A DNA stretch of 64,000 bases, from the NCBI RefSeq assembly GCF_001425865.1, contig NZ_LMDS01000004.1, positions 1,989,355-2,053,354 of the forward strand. The letters run 5' to 3'. The translations under genes and the position numbers were made by a program. The DNA is from Rhizobacter sp. Root404. Lineage in GTDB: Bacteria > Pseudomonadota > Gammaproteobacteria > Burkholderiales > Burkholderiaceae_C. Of this stretch, positions 39,719 to 47,790 are shown in pieces. Every line of letters starts with the position of its first letter. Within the stretch, counting starts at the first letter, position 1. The notes beneath the pieces were generated by a model that was not told the origin of the DNA, made no database searches, and saw only the letters and a list, made by a program, of their open reading frames with translations.

Positions 39719-39729
39719 TGCAGCACTCC

Positions 39730-40908
39730 TCAGGTTGACACCTGATTCTGGGCACCCCGGCGCTGCAGCGCAAGCCAGGCGATCGCCAAGCCGGCGATCG
39801 CGACCGGCACGATCGAGCCGAGGTTGAGCAGCGTCCAGCCGCTGGTCGTCACCAGCGCGCCAGAGCTGAACGAGGTCAGCGTCATCGTCGTGAAGATCAG
39901 CGTGTCCATCGCCGCCTGCGCGGTCGTCTTCTCTTCGGGCCGATAGGCTTGCGTGAACAAGGTGGTGCCACCGATGAACAGGAAGTTCCAGCCGACGCCC
40001 AAGGTCAGCAAGGCGACCGTGAAGTGCATCAGGTCGACGCCGGCCAGCGCGATCGCGATGCACAGGACGTTCAGCGCGACGCCCGCCGCCATCACCGGCA
40101 GGCAACCGACACGTTTGATCAGCGAGCCGGTGAAGAAGCTCGGCACGAACATGCCCAGCACATGCCATTCGAGCACCAGGGCGGTGTTGCCGAAAGGGTG
40201 CGAGCACGCGGCCATCGCGATCGGCGTGGCGGCCATCAGCAGGTTCATCACGCCGTAGCCCAGTGCGCACGCCGTGACGGCAACGATGAACACCGGCTGG
40301 CGGGCGATCTCGCGCAGCGGCCGGCCGGGAGCCGCGGCACTCGGTTTCGGCAAGGGCGGGAACTCGATGAACGAGATGGTCAGCAGCGCGAGCAGGGCGA
40401 CCACCACCAGCGCGGCATACGCACCGGCGAAGGGCACCGGCAGCGCGTCGCGCGTCACGCTCGCGAGGTTCGGGCCCGCGACGGCGCCGAGGATGCCGCC
40501 GGCGAGCACCCACGAGATCGCGCGCTCCTTGAATGCCGGCGCGACGATCTCGGTCGCCGCGAAGCGGTAGAGCCCGGCATTGGCGTTGTAGTAGCCGGCC
40601 ATCAGCGTCGCCGCGACCAGCAGCCAGAACTGGTGCGAGACCGCCGCGTACGCGCACAGCGCGCTCGACAGCATCGCCACGACGAGCCCGGCCTGGAATG
40701 CGCGCCGGCGTCCCCACGCACGCTGGTGGCGCGCCACGAGCCCCGCACACAACGCACCGCCCGCGACGTAGCCGGTGATCGGCAAGGTCGCCATCCACGC
40801 GGTCGGTGCGAGCGCGAGGCCGACCAGGCCGTTGATCGCGATGAAGGTGACGTTGTTGGTGAGGAAGAGACCCTGGCAGAACGTGAGCAGCAGCAGTCGA
40901 GGGTTCAT
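39730..40908 (-). CDS. MFS transporter
   Basis: The product is 392 residues with the 12-helix MFS layout: two bundles of hydrophobic segments separated by a short cytoplasmic loop (FPPLPKPSAAAPGRPLREIA near residue 195). Loop 2-3 carries RHQRAWGRRRAFQAG, the usual charged motif-A region. The substrate is not identifiable. Its ATG overlaps the rsmE stop (ATGA), so it is translated together with the rRNA methyltransferase. yidB follows 11 bases downstream. Confidence 0.85.
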   Translation of the reverse strand: MNPRLLLLTFCQGLFLTNNVTFIAINGLVGLALAPTAWMATLPITGYVAGGALCAGLVARHQRAWGRRRAFQAGLVVAMLSSALCAYAAVSHQFWLLVAATLMAGYYNANAGLYRFAATEIVAPAFKERAISWVLAGGILGAVAGPNLASVTRDALPVPFAGAYAALVVVALLALLTISFIEFPPLPKPSAAAPGRPLREIARQPVFIVAVTACALGYGVMNLLMAATPIAMAACSHPFGNTALVLEWHVLGMFVPSFFTGSLIKRVGCLPVMAAGVALNVLCIAIALAGVDLMHFTVALLTLGVGWNFLFIGGTTLFTQAYRPEEKTTAQAAMDTLIFTTMTLTSFSSGALVTTSGWTLLNLGSIVPVAIAGLAIAWLALQRRGAQNQVST

Positions 40909-41633
40909 GGGGCGCCGATCGAGAGGTGGGCGAGCAGTGCGAGCGGCGCGGTGTCGGCCCGCAGCACGCGCGCGCCGAGCGAGACCGGCAGGAAGCCGGC
41001 GGCGCGCGCCAGCGCTTCCTCGGCCGGCGACAGGCCTCCTTCGGGCCCGCTCAACGAGATCACGCCGCCGGCCGGCAGCGGCATCGATGCCAACGGCGTG
41101 GCCCCGTCGAAGCTCAGCAGCCAGCGCGTCCGCTCGTCCGGCGCCGGCAGCTCGCGCAACCACTCGCCGAGCGACCGCACCGGCGCGACCTGCAGGACGC
41201 GCGTGCGCCCGCTCTGCTCGCTCGCGGCCAGCGCCACGCCCTGCCAGTGCGCGACTTTCTTCTGTGCGCGCTCGCCCGCAAGCCGCAGCACCGAGCGTTC
41301 GCACAACAGGGGCTGGACTGACACTGCGCCGAGTTCGGTCGCCTTCTCGATCACGGTGTCCATCCGCTCGTTCGCCGGCATGCCGAGCGCGAGCGTGATC
41401 GGCCGCGTCAACTCGCGATCGACATCGGCATGCGCGCCGAGCTGGACCGTGACCTCGCTGCGCCCCATCTGCACGACGCTGGCAGCGTGCTCGCCGCCGG
41501 CGCCGTCGAACAACGTCAGCGCCGCGCCGGGCTGCAGCCGCAGCACCTGCACATGACGCGCCGGACCGGGAGGCAGTGCGAACGTGCTGCCGATCGGCGG
41601 CAGCGGGTGATCGATGAACAGGCGAGGCGGCAT
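40905..41633 (-). CDS. rsmE: 16S rRNA (uracil-1498-N3)-methyltransferase
   Basis: The product is 242 residues. The N-terminal PUA-like domain (MPPRLFIDHPLPPIGSTFAL, then ARHVQVLRLQPG) and the C-terminal SPOUT knot (ISLSGPEGGLSPAEEALARA, then LGARVLRADTAPLALLAHL) are the RsmE signature. It methylates N3 of U1498 in 16S rRNA using SAM. The ERMDTVIEKATELGA motif near residue 90 supports the family. Its stop overlaps the start of the MFS gene. Confidence 0.94.
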   Translation of the reverse strand: MPPRLFIDHPLPPIGSTFALPPGPARHVQVLRLQPGAALTLFDGAGGEHAASVVQMGRSEVTVQLGAHADVDRELTRPITLALGMPANERMDTVIEKATELGAVSVQPLLCERSVLRLAGERAQKKVAHWQGVALAASEQSGRTRVLQVAPVRSLGEWLRELPAPDERTRWLLSFDGATPLASMPLPAGGVISLSGPEGGLSPAEEALARAAGFLPVSLGARVLRADTAPLALLAHLSIGAP

Positions 41634-41647
41634 GCGCCGAGTGTGCC

Positions 41648-42175
41648 TCAGCGCTCGCGCATGCCCGCCTCCGCACGGCGCCGCAGCGAGCGCCAACGAC
41701 TGCGCCAGCGCCCGGCCATCTGGCGCAGTCCCTGCCATGCGGCCGACGCGAGCAACGCATGGCGCACCCGACGGCGCAGGTAACGCCATCGCGCCATGGT
41801 GCGGGCGAACCAGCGCAGCGTCATCAGCTGGGGCCGCAGCAGCACGAACAGGCGTCCGCCGATCGCCGTGCCCACCAGCTTGGCGGCCAGGATGACGACG
41901 AGGCCGAGCAGTGGCTGGCCGGCGCCGAGCAGCTGCAGCGCCAGCACCTTGACCGGCAGCAGCGCCAGCACCGGGACGAGGAACAGCACCAGCGCCGGGC
42001 GCGGCGGCAACGCGGCGATGCGCCTCTCCATGCGCTGCCACGGGCCCCAGCGCGCGAAGCGGCCGAGCCACGTCGCCAGCGGGTGCCAGCCGAATTCCTC
42101 GAGGAAGAACCACAGCGCCGCCAGCGCGAGCAGCAGCGCGCGCAGTGCGCGCCACAGCGGTCGGATCGCATTCAC
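41648..42175 (-). CDS. Hypothetical membrane protein
   Basis: The product is 175 residues. Hydrophobic segments lie at about residues 10-25, 60-82 and 88-112. The C-terminal 60 residues are arginine-rich and lack strong hydrophobicity (RWRYLRRRVRHALLASAAW, RRAEAGMRER), so they are probably cytoplasmic. The start is GTG. I do not recognise a family. It lies between rsmE and mtnN on the same strand with gaps of 14 and 9 bases, consistent with one transcript. Confidence 0.6.
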   Translation of the reverse strand: MNAIRPLWRALRALLLALAALWFFLEEFGWHPLATWLGRFARWGPWQRMERRIAALPPRPALVLFLVPVLALLPVKVLALQLLGAGQPLLGLVVILAAKLVGTAIGGRLFVLLRPQLMTLRWFARTMARWRYLRRRVRHALLASAAWQGLRQMAGRWRSRWRSLRRRAEAGMRER

Positions 42176-42184
42176 ACGCCGACT

Positions 42185-42952
42185 TTACGCGCGGACGCGG
42201 TGCTGGAGCCAGTCCTCGACGATCGCGCGCGTGTAGACGCTCGCGACCTCATCGATGAAGCGCGTGAAGTCGACGTGCGCGCTGTCGTCGGCGCGGTCGG
42301 AGATCGTGCGCAGCACCGCGAACGGCCGGCCGAAATCGGCGCAGACCTGCGCGACCGCCGCGCCTTCCATCTCGACGGCGAGCGCGTCCGGCAGCACCTG
42401 GCGCAGCGCGTCGCTCGCCGCGACGCTGGGGACGAAGCGATCGCCGCTGACGACCAGCCCCCGGTGCACCAGCGGCGTCTCGATGGCGAAGCTCAACAGG
42501 TGCGCGCTGCCGATCAACGCGGCGGCATCGTCGATGCAGCGCTGCGACGCTGCCGCCAGCGCATCGGCCAGCCCGGCGTGGACATCGAAGCGCGAGCGGC
42601 CGGTCAGCGGCACCTCGAAGCGCGGGAACAGCGGCGAGGCGTCCATATCGTGCTGCAGCAGCTGCTCGGCGACAACGACATCGCCGACCTTCACGCCGCG
42701 CCGCAAGCCGCCCGCCACGCCGGTGAAGACCAGCTCGGTGGCCTGGAACTCGTGCAGCAGCAGCGCCGCGGTCGTGGTGGCGGCCACCTTGCCGATGCCG
42801 GACAGCACCAGCACGACCGGCTGGCCGTGGACCGTGCCTTGATGGAAGTCGCGCCCGGCGAGCCGCACCGGCTGGGGGTCGCGCAACAGCGGCAGCAATG
42901 CGCGCAGTTCGTCGTGCATCGCGCTGACGATGGCGATCGGCAGGCGCGACAT
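42185..42952 (-). CDS. mtnN: 5'-methylthioadenosine/S-adenosylhomocysteine nucleosidase
   Basis: The product is 255 residues. It cleaves MTA and SAH to adenine plus the thioribose, clearing SAM by-products. Family motifs are IAIVSAMHDELRALLPLLRD at the N-terminus, VFTGVAGGLRRGVKVGDVVV near residue 75, ALAVEMEGAAVAQVCADFG near residue 190 and the catalytic aspartate in RTISDRADD near residue 220. It lies in a minus-strand run after the 161-residue hypothetical gene. A gammaproteobacterial-type neighbour (BtuF) is absent. Confidence 0.92.
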   Translation of the reverse strand: MSRLPIAIVSAMHDELRALLPLLRDPQPVRLAGRDFHQGTVHGQPVVLVLSGIGKVAATTTAALLLHEFQATELVFTGVAGGLRRGVKVGDVVVAEQLLQHDMDASPLFPRFEVPLTGRSRFDVHAGLADALAAASQRCIDDAAALIGSAHLLSFAIETPLVHRGLVVSGDRFVPSVAASDALRQVLPDALAVEMEGAAVAQVCADFGRPFAVLRTISDRADDSAHVDFTRFIDEVASVYTRAIVEDWLQHRVRA

Positions 42953-42973
42953 CGGCGGCAGGTCGGGTGCCGC

Positions 42974-43459
42974 TCAGCCGCCGTACAACGTGCGCCGCGC
43001 GGCGGCAGCGACCGCTTCGCCCTTGCGCTCGGCGATCTGCGCCAACGTGCGCTGCGCGACGGCCTGCAGTTCCTCGATCGTGCCGGCCTTCTCGACCGCC
43101 AGCGTCAGCACGAAGCCGCGCAGGCCGAGTTCTTTCGAGATCATCTGCGTCAGCGCCGCAGTGAACTGCGCGTAGTCAAGCACCACCGGTTCGGCCGGCG
43201 CGGCGGGCGCCGCGGCAGCGCCCGGTCGATGGGCCGGCGCCGCGCCCGAGCGGCCCACCGGCGGCGCGATCGGCACGATCAACCCGAGCGACTGCAGCGC
43301 GGCAAAATCGTCGGCGCTGATGCCGGCCAGGTTGGCCAGCAGCATTTCCTCGGTCTTGACGCCATCGATGACAAGCAGCAGGTTGCGCTGCGCGCGCTCC
43401 TTCACGAGCGCACGCGCCTGGATTTCCGTTCGCCCTGCTTCGGTCTTGGCCCAGATCAC
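42974..43459 (-). CDS. Hypothetical protein, helix-rich N-terminal domain
   Basis: The product is 161 residues from a GTG start. The N-terminal 65 residues (QARALVKERAQRNLLLVIDG, then LLANLAGISADDFAALQSLG) look like a small winged-helix-like domain, then an alanine- and proline-rich linker of about 30 residues, and a helical C-terminus (AQFTAALTQMISKELGLRGF). I do not know the family. It is soluble. It lies 21 bases upstream of mtnN on the same strand and 142 bases downstream of fadD. Confidence 0.6.
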   Translation of the reverse strand: MIWAKTEAGRTEIQARALVKERAQRNLLLVIDGVKTEEMLLANLAGISADDFAALQSLGLIVPIAPPVGRSGAAPAHRPGAAAAPAAPAEPVVLDYAQFTAALTQMISKELGLRGFVLTLAVEKAGTIEELQAVAQRTLAQIAERKGEAVAAAARRTLYGG

Positions 43460-43583
43460 CTGTGATGTCCCATTGACGCCGCGCGCCCGGCCTGCGGGGG
43501 CCGGGCGATCAGCGCGAATGTATCAGCACCATCGCTACAAAGGCGTGCCGCAGTGCCGGGCCGCGTTGCCACGGCGGCACGAT

Positions 43584-43607
43584 GCGTGACAGGCGTCACT
43601 GTCACGC
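43584..43607 (-). terminator. Perfect hairpin spanning the fadD stop codon
   Basis: GCGTGACAG (43584-43592) and CTGTCACGC (43599-43607) form a 9-bp stem with a 6-base loop, and the fadD stop codon lies inside one arm. There is no T-tract. It is probably a terminator or mRNA 3'-end structure for fadD. Confidence 0.5.
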
Positions 43608-45275
43608 CTTGTCGCGCAACTCCCGGCGCAGGATCTTGCCGACGTTCGTCTTCGGCAGCTCGTTGCGGAACTCGACGACCTTGGGTCGCTTGTACCCGGT
43701 GAGGTTGGCCTCGCAGTAGGCGCGCACGTCGGCCTCGGTGACCGCCGGATTGCTGCGCACGATCACCAGCTTGACAGCCTCGCCGGCCTTGGCGTCCGGG
43801 ATGCCGACCGCCGCGCATTCGAGGATGCCCGGCATCTGCGTGACCACGTCCTCGACCTCGTTCGGGTAGACGTTGAAGCCGCTGACCAGGATCATGTCCT
43901 TCTTGCGGTCGACGATCTTGAAGTAGCCGCGCTCGTCGACCACGCCGATATCGCCGCTGCGGAAGAAGCCGTCGGGCGTCATCACCTTGGCGGTCTCGTC
44001 GGGGCGCTGCCAGTAGCCGGCCATCACCTGCGGGCCCTTGATCGCGATCTCGCCCGGCGTGCCCAGCGGCACCTCGTTGCCGTCGTCGTCGAGCAGCTTC
44101 AGTTCGGTATTCGGCATCGGCAGGCCGATGTTGCCGCTGTAGGCGGTGCTGTCGACCGGGTTGCAGGTGGCCGACGGCGAGGTCTCGGACAGGCCATAGC
44201 CCTCGACGATCGGGCAGCCGGTCTTCTCGAGCCAGAGCTTCGCGGTGGCGCTTTGCACCGCCATGCCGCCGCCGACCGAGATCACCAGCCCGCTCCAGTC
44301 GACGCTGCTGAATTCGGGGTGGTGCGCCATCGCCTGGAACAGCGTGTTGACGGCCGGGAAGCTGTGGAAGGTCTCGCCCTTCAGCTCCTTGAACACGCTC
44401 GGCAGGTCGCGCGGGTTGGCGATCAGGATGTTGGCGCCGCCCATGCGCATCGCCAGCATCATGTTCGTGTTGAAACCGAAGATGTGATAGATCGGCAGCG
44501 CGCAGATCGTCACGATCTGCTGGCCGGCCGGGATCTTCTTCAGCGCCGGCTGGTACCAGGCCTCGGCCTGCAGGATGTTGGCGACCAGGTTGCGATGCAG
44601 CAGCACGGCGCCCTTGCTGACGCCGGTGGTGCCGCCGGTGTACTGCAGCACCGCGATGTCGTCGGGGCCCACGGTGGCGGGCTTGAAGGACTTGCCGCGA
44701 CCCTGCGAGATCGCGGCGTTGAAGCGCACCGCGCCGGGCAGGCTGTAGGCCGGCACCATCTTCTTCACCTTGCGCACCACGTAATTGACGATGGCGGACT
44801 TCGGGAAGCCGAGCATGTCGCCGAGCGCGGTGATCACGATCTTCTGGGTCGGCACCGCGGCCAGCACCTGCTGCAGCGTGGTGGCGAAGTTCTCGACCAT
44901 GATGATCAGCTTCGCGCCGGAGTCCTTCAGCTGGTGCTCGAGCTCGCGCGGCGTGTACAGCGGATTGACGTTGACGACGACATAGCCGGCGCGCAGCACC
45001 GCGGCGACCGCGACCGGGTACTGCGGCACGTTGGGCATCATGATCGCGACGCGGTCGCCCTTCGCCAGTCCCTGCGCCTGCAGGTAGGCGGCCAGCGCGC
45101 GCGAGGCGTCGTCGACCTGCGCGAAGGTGATCGTCTTGCCCATGAACTTGTACGCCATGCGGCCGGCGTACTTCTTGAAGCTCTCGTCCAACAGGGCGAC
45201 CAGCGAGCCGTACTGCTCGACGTCGATCTCGGCCGGCACGCCGGCGGGGTACTGCTTCAACCAGGTCTTTTCCAT
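43602..45275 (-). CDS. fadD: Long-chain fatty acid-CoA ligase
   Basis: The product is 557 residues of the ANL superfamily. The N-terminus MEKTWLKQYPAGVPAEIDVE is the FadD signature. The AMP-binding P-loop is LQYTGGTTGVSKGAVLLHRN near residue 205, motif A5 is GYGLSETSPSATCNPVD near residue 355, and the hinge/C-domain region includes GDIGVVDERGYFKIVDRKKD and KTNVGKILRREL with the catalytic lysine. It activates fatty acids to acyl-CoA for beta-oxidation at the inner membrane. The ATG at 45275 has GGAG about 9 bases upstream; the open frame further upstream lacks family sequence. Confidence 0.94.
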   Translation of the reverse strand: MEKTWLKQYPAGVPAEIDVEQYGSLVALLDESFKKYAGRMAYKFMGKTITFAQVDDASRALAAYLQAQGLAKGDRVAIMMPNVPQYPVAVAAVLRAGYVVVNVNPLYTPRELEHQLKDSGAKLIIMVENFATTLQQVLAAVPTQKIVITALGDMLGFPKSAIVNYVVRKVKKMVPAYSLPGAVRFNAAISQGRGKSFKPATVGPDDIAVLQYTGGTTGVSKGAVLLHRNLVANILQAEAWYQPALKKIPAGQQIVTICALPIYHIFGFNTNMMLAMRMGGANILIANPRDLPSVFKELKGETFHSFPAVNTLFQAMAHHPEFSSVDWSGLVISVGGGMAVQSATAKLWLEKTGCPIVEGYGLSETSPSATCNPVDSTAYSGNIGLPMPNTELKLLDDDGNEVPLGTPGEIAIKGPQVMAGYWQRPDETAKVMTPDGFFRSGDIGVVDERGYFKIVDRKKDMILVSGFNVYPNEVEDVVTQMPGILECAAVGIPDAKAGEAVKLVIVRSNPAVTEADVRAYCEANLTGYKRPKVVEFRNELPKTNVGKILRRELRDKA

Positions 45276-45336
45276 CGAGGGCTCCGAGAAACAGCGGGGA
45301 ATTCTGACCGAGCACCGTGGCACCCGGCCTAGGGTC

Positions 45337-45364
45337 TTGCCCCGGGGCACGCGCTGGTTAGCAT
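45337..45364 (+). promoter_or_regulatory. Possible promoter of the PanE-like gene, leaderless
   Basis: TTGCCC (45337-45342) and TAGCAT (45359-45364) are 16 bases apart. The ATG starts 7 bases after the -10 end, so transcription would begin at the start codon. There is no Shine-Dalgarno before the ATG. This is a candidate only. Confidence 0.35.
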
Positions 45365-45370
45365 GCCTCC

Positions 45371-46390
45371 ATGACCGACCCCCACGCCGCCGCACCCGTT
45401 CTCGTGATGGGGGCCGGCACGATCGGCTGCTACCTGGGCGGCTGCCTGCAGGCGGCCGGCGTGCCGGTGATCCTCGTCGGGCGGCCGCGGGTGCTCGACG
45501 CGTTGCGCACCCACGGGCTGACCGTCTCCGATCTCGATGGCGGCAGCCGGCACATCGACGCGGCCGCGCTGCAATTGCATGAACGCATGCCCACCGGCAT
45601 CCTGCCCCGGCTTGTGCTGCTCGCGGTGAAGAGCGGCGCGACCGCGGAGGCCGCCGCCACGCTGGCCGCTGCGCTGCCCGCCGGCACGCCGGTGGTGTCG
45701 ATGCAGAACGGGTTGTCGAACGCGCTCGTCGGCCGCGGCGCCGCGCCGTCGCTGCGCTGGCTGGCGGGCATGGTGCCCTACAACGTCGCCGAGATCGGCC
45801 CGGGCCACTACCACCGCGGCACCACCGGCACGCTCGCGGCCCAGGACGACCCCGCGCTGCGCGCGGTCGCGGCCGACTTCGCCCGTGCCGGCCTGCCGCT
45901 GCAACTGCATGCCGACTTGCGCGCGGTGCAGTGGGGCAAGCTGCTGCTGAACTTGAACAACCCGGTCAACGCGCTCTCGGGCTTGCCGCTGCGCGCACAG
46001 CTGATGGACCGCGGCTACCGCCTGTGCCTGGCCGCGTTGCAGACCGAGGCGCTCGGCCTGCTGAAGCAGGCCGGCATCGCGCCGGCCCAGGTCGGTGCGC
46101 TGCCGGCACACCGCATCCCGCTGCTGCTGCAGCTGCCGACGCCGCTGTTCAAGCTGATCGCCGCGCGCATGCTGCGCATCGATCCGAAGGCCCGTTCGAG
46201 CATGGCCGACGACCTGGTGGCCGGCCGCGCCACCGAGATCGACGCGCTGTGCGGCGAGGTCGTGCGGCTCGCCGAATCGCTCGGCCGCACGGCGCCACGC
46301 AACGCGCGCATGATCGCCGCGGTGAACGCCTGGCCGCAGCAGCGCCTGCCCATGACCGCGCAGCGGATGAAGGCCGCGCTGGGGCTCTAG
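45371..46390 (+). CDS. PanE-like 2-dehydropantoate 2-reductase
   Basis: The product is 339 residues. The NADPH Rossmann site is VLVMGAGTIGCYLGGCLQAA near the N-terminus. Mid-sequence markers are LLAVKSGATAEAA and VSMQNGLSNA, with WGKLLLNLNNPVNALSGLPL near residue 195, the active-site helix holding the catalytic lysine. It reduces 2-dehydropantoate (ketopantoate) to pantoate for CoA synthesis, although several PanE paralogues act on other 2-ketoacids, so the gene symbol is withheld. It is divergent from fadD (95-bp gap) and overlaps the convergent outer-membrane factor gene by four bases. Confidence 0.85.
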   Translation: MTDPHAAAPVLVMGAGTIGCYLGGCLQAAGVPVILVGRPRVLDALRTHGLTVSDLDGGSRHIDAAALQLHERMPTGILPRLVLLAVKSGATAEAAATLAAALPAGTPVVSMQNGLSNALVGRGAAPSLRWLAGMVPYNVAEIGPGHYHRGTTGTLAAQDDPALRAVAADFARAGLPLQLHADLRAVQWGKLLLNLNNPVNALSGLPLRAQLMDRGYRLCLAALQTEALGLLKQAGIAPAQVGALPAHRIPLLLQLPTPLFKLIAARMLRIDPKARSSMADDLVAGRATEIDALCGEVVRLAESLGRTAPRNARMIAAVNAWPQQRLPMTAQRMKAALGL

Positions 46391-47790
46391 TTCAAGGCCG
46401 GCGCATGCCAGCCGCCACCGAGCGCCTGGATCAGTGCGATCGCCGAGGCCTGGCGGCTCGCCGCCAGTTGCGCCAGCGTGCGACGCGCGTTCAACGCCGA
46501 CGCCTGCGCCGTGACGACCTCGGTGTAGCTCACCTGGCCGGCCTGGTAGCGGTTGAGGAGTTGTTGCTCGGTCAGGTCGGCGGCTTCGGACGCGGCCTTG
46601 CGCAGGCCCGCCTGCTCGGCGAGCGCGCGCGTGACCGAGAGCTGGTCCTCGACCGCCTGGAACGCCGTCAGCACGGTCTGGCGGTAGCGGGCCACGGCCG
46701 CGTCGCGGGCGGCCTCGGCACCCTCGACCTTCGCGCGAGTCGCGCCGGCATCGAACAGCGTCTGCGCGACCGACAGGCCGACCGACCACAGCGTGGTCGA
46801 GGCATTGAACAGGTCGCCGATGCGGCTGGTCGAGTTGCCGAGCGACGCGCTCAGGCCGAAGCTCGGGAAGTAGGCCGACCGCTGGATGCCGATGTTCGCG
46901 TTGGCGACCGCGACGGCACGCTCGGCCGAGGCGATGTCGGGCCGGCGCTGCAGCAGCTCCGACGGCACGACCAGCGGCACCGCCGGCACGGTCATGTTCC
47001 AGGTCGTCGGCGCGATCGAGAGTTCGGCCGGCGCCTTGCCGATCAGCACCGCGATCGCGTGCTCGAGTTGCGCGCGGGTGCTGGTCAGGCTGGCGAGATC
47101 GGCCTGCGCGTTCGCGAGTTGCGTCTGGGCCTGCAGCAGGTCGGTGCGCGGTGCGATGCCGGCGGTGTAGCGGTTCTGCGTGATCGTCACGGCGCGCTGG
47201 TAGGCCGTGACCGTGCGCCGCAGCAGCTCGAGCTCGGTGTCGGCGTCGCGCAGCGAGAAGTAGTTGGTCGCCAGTTCGCCCTGCGCCGACAGGCGCGCCG
47301 CGGCCAGGTCGGCAGCGCTCGCCTGCACGCTCGCCTGCGCGCCCTGCGCGGCCAGGCGCAGCGACCCCCACACGTCCGGCGCCCAGCTCGCGCCGACACC
47401 GAGCCGGAAGTCATTGCCGGTGCTGCTCGCGCCGCGCCCGCCGCTGCGCTGCGCGCTGCCGTCGAGCGTGATCTGCGGGAACAGCGACGCGCGCGCCTGC
47501 GCCACCAGCGCCTGCGCCTGCGCGTACGCGGCCACCGCGGCGGCGACGTTCTGATTCGAGACCTCGACCTGCGCGGTCAGCCGGCTCAGCTCGGCGTCGC
47601 CGAACAGCTCCCACCACGGGCCGCGGTCCAGCGTGTCGGCCGGCGCGGCCGGGAACCAGCCGGCGTCGGCGGCCGGCGCCTCCTTGAAGGCCGCGGGCGT
47701 CGTGACCTCGGGCGCCCGGTACGGGGGGGAGGCGCAGGCCGCCAGCAGCGCGGCGGCCGTCGCGGTGAGCACGAGCAGGGGTGTCTTCAT
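46387..47790 (-). CDS. RND efflux outer-membrane factor (NodT/OprM family)
   Basis: The product is 467 residues. The lipoprotein signal is LTATAAALLAACASPPYRAP (lipobox cysteine near residue 19). The sequence then shows the duplicated TolC-type repeat: GPWWELFGDAELSRLTAQ near residue 55, VSNQNVAAAVAAYAQAQAL in the first half, and FDAGATRAKVEGAEAARDAA in the second half. It forms the trimeric outer-membrane exit duct for the pump encoded just upstream. Its ATG overlaps the stop of the second RND permease gene (ATGA). The stop overlaps the convergent PanE-like gene. Confidence 0.93.
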   Translation of the reverse strand: MKTPLLVLTATAAALLAACASPPYRAPEVTTPAAFKEAPAADAGWFPAAPADTLDRGPWWELFGDAELSRLTAQVEVSNQNVAAAVAAYAQAQALVAQARASLFPQITLDGSAQRSGGRGASSTGNDFRLGVGASWAPDVWGSLRLAAQGAQASVQASAADLAAARLSAQGELATNYFSLRDADTELELLRRTVTAYQRAVTITQNRYTAGIAPRTDLLQAQTQLANAQADLASLTSTRAQLEHAIAVLIGKAPAELSIAPTTWNMTVPAVPLVVPSELLQRRPDIASAERAVAVANANIGIQRSAYFPSFGLSASLGNSTSRIGDLFNASTTLWSVGLSVAQTLFDAGATRAKVEGAEAARDAAVARYRQTVLTAFQAVEDQLSVTRALAEQAGLRKAASEAADLTEQQLLNRYQAGQVSYTEVVTAQASALNARRTLAQLAASRQASAIALIQALGGGWHAPALN

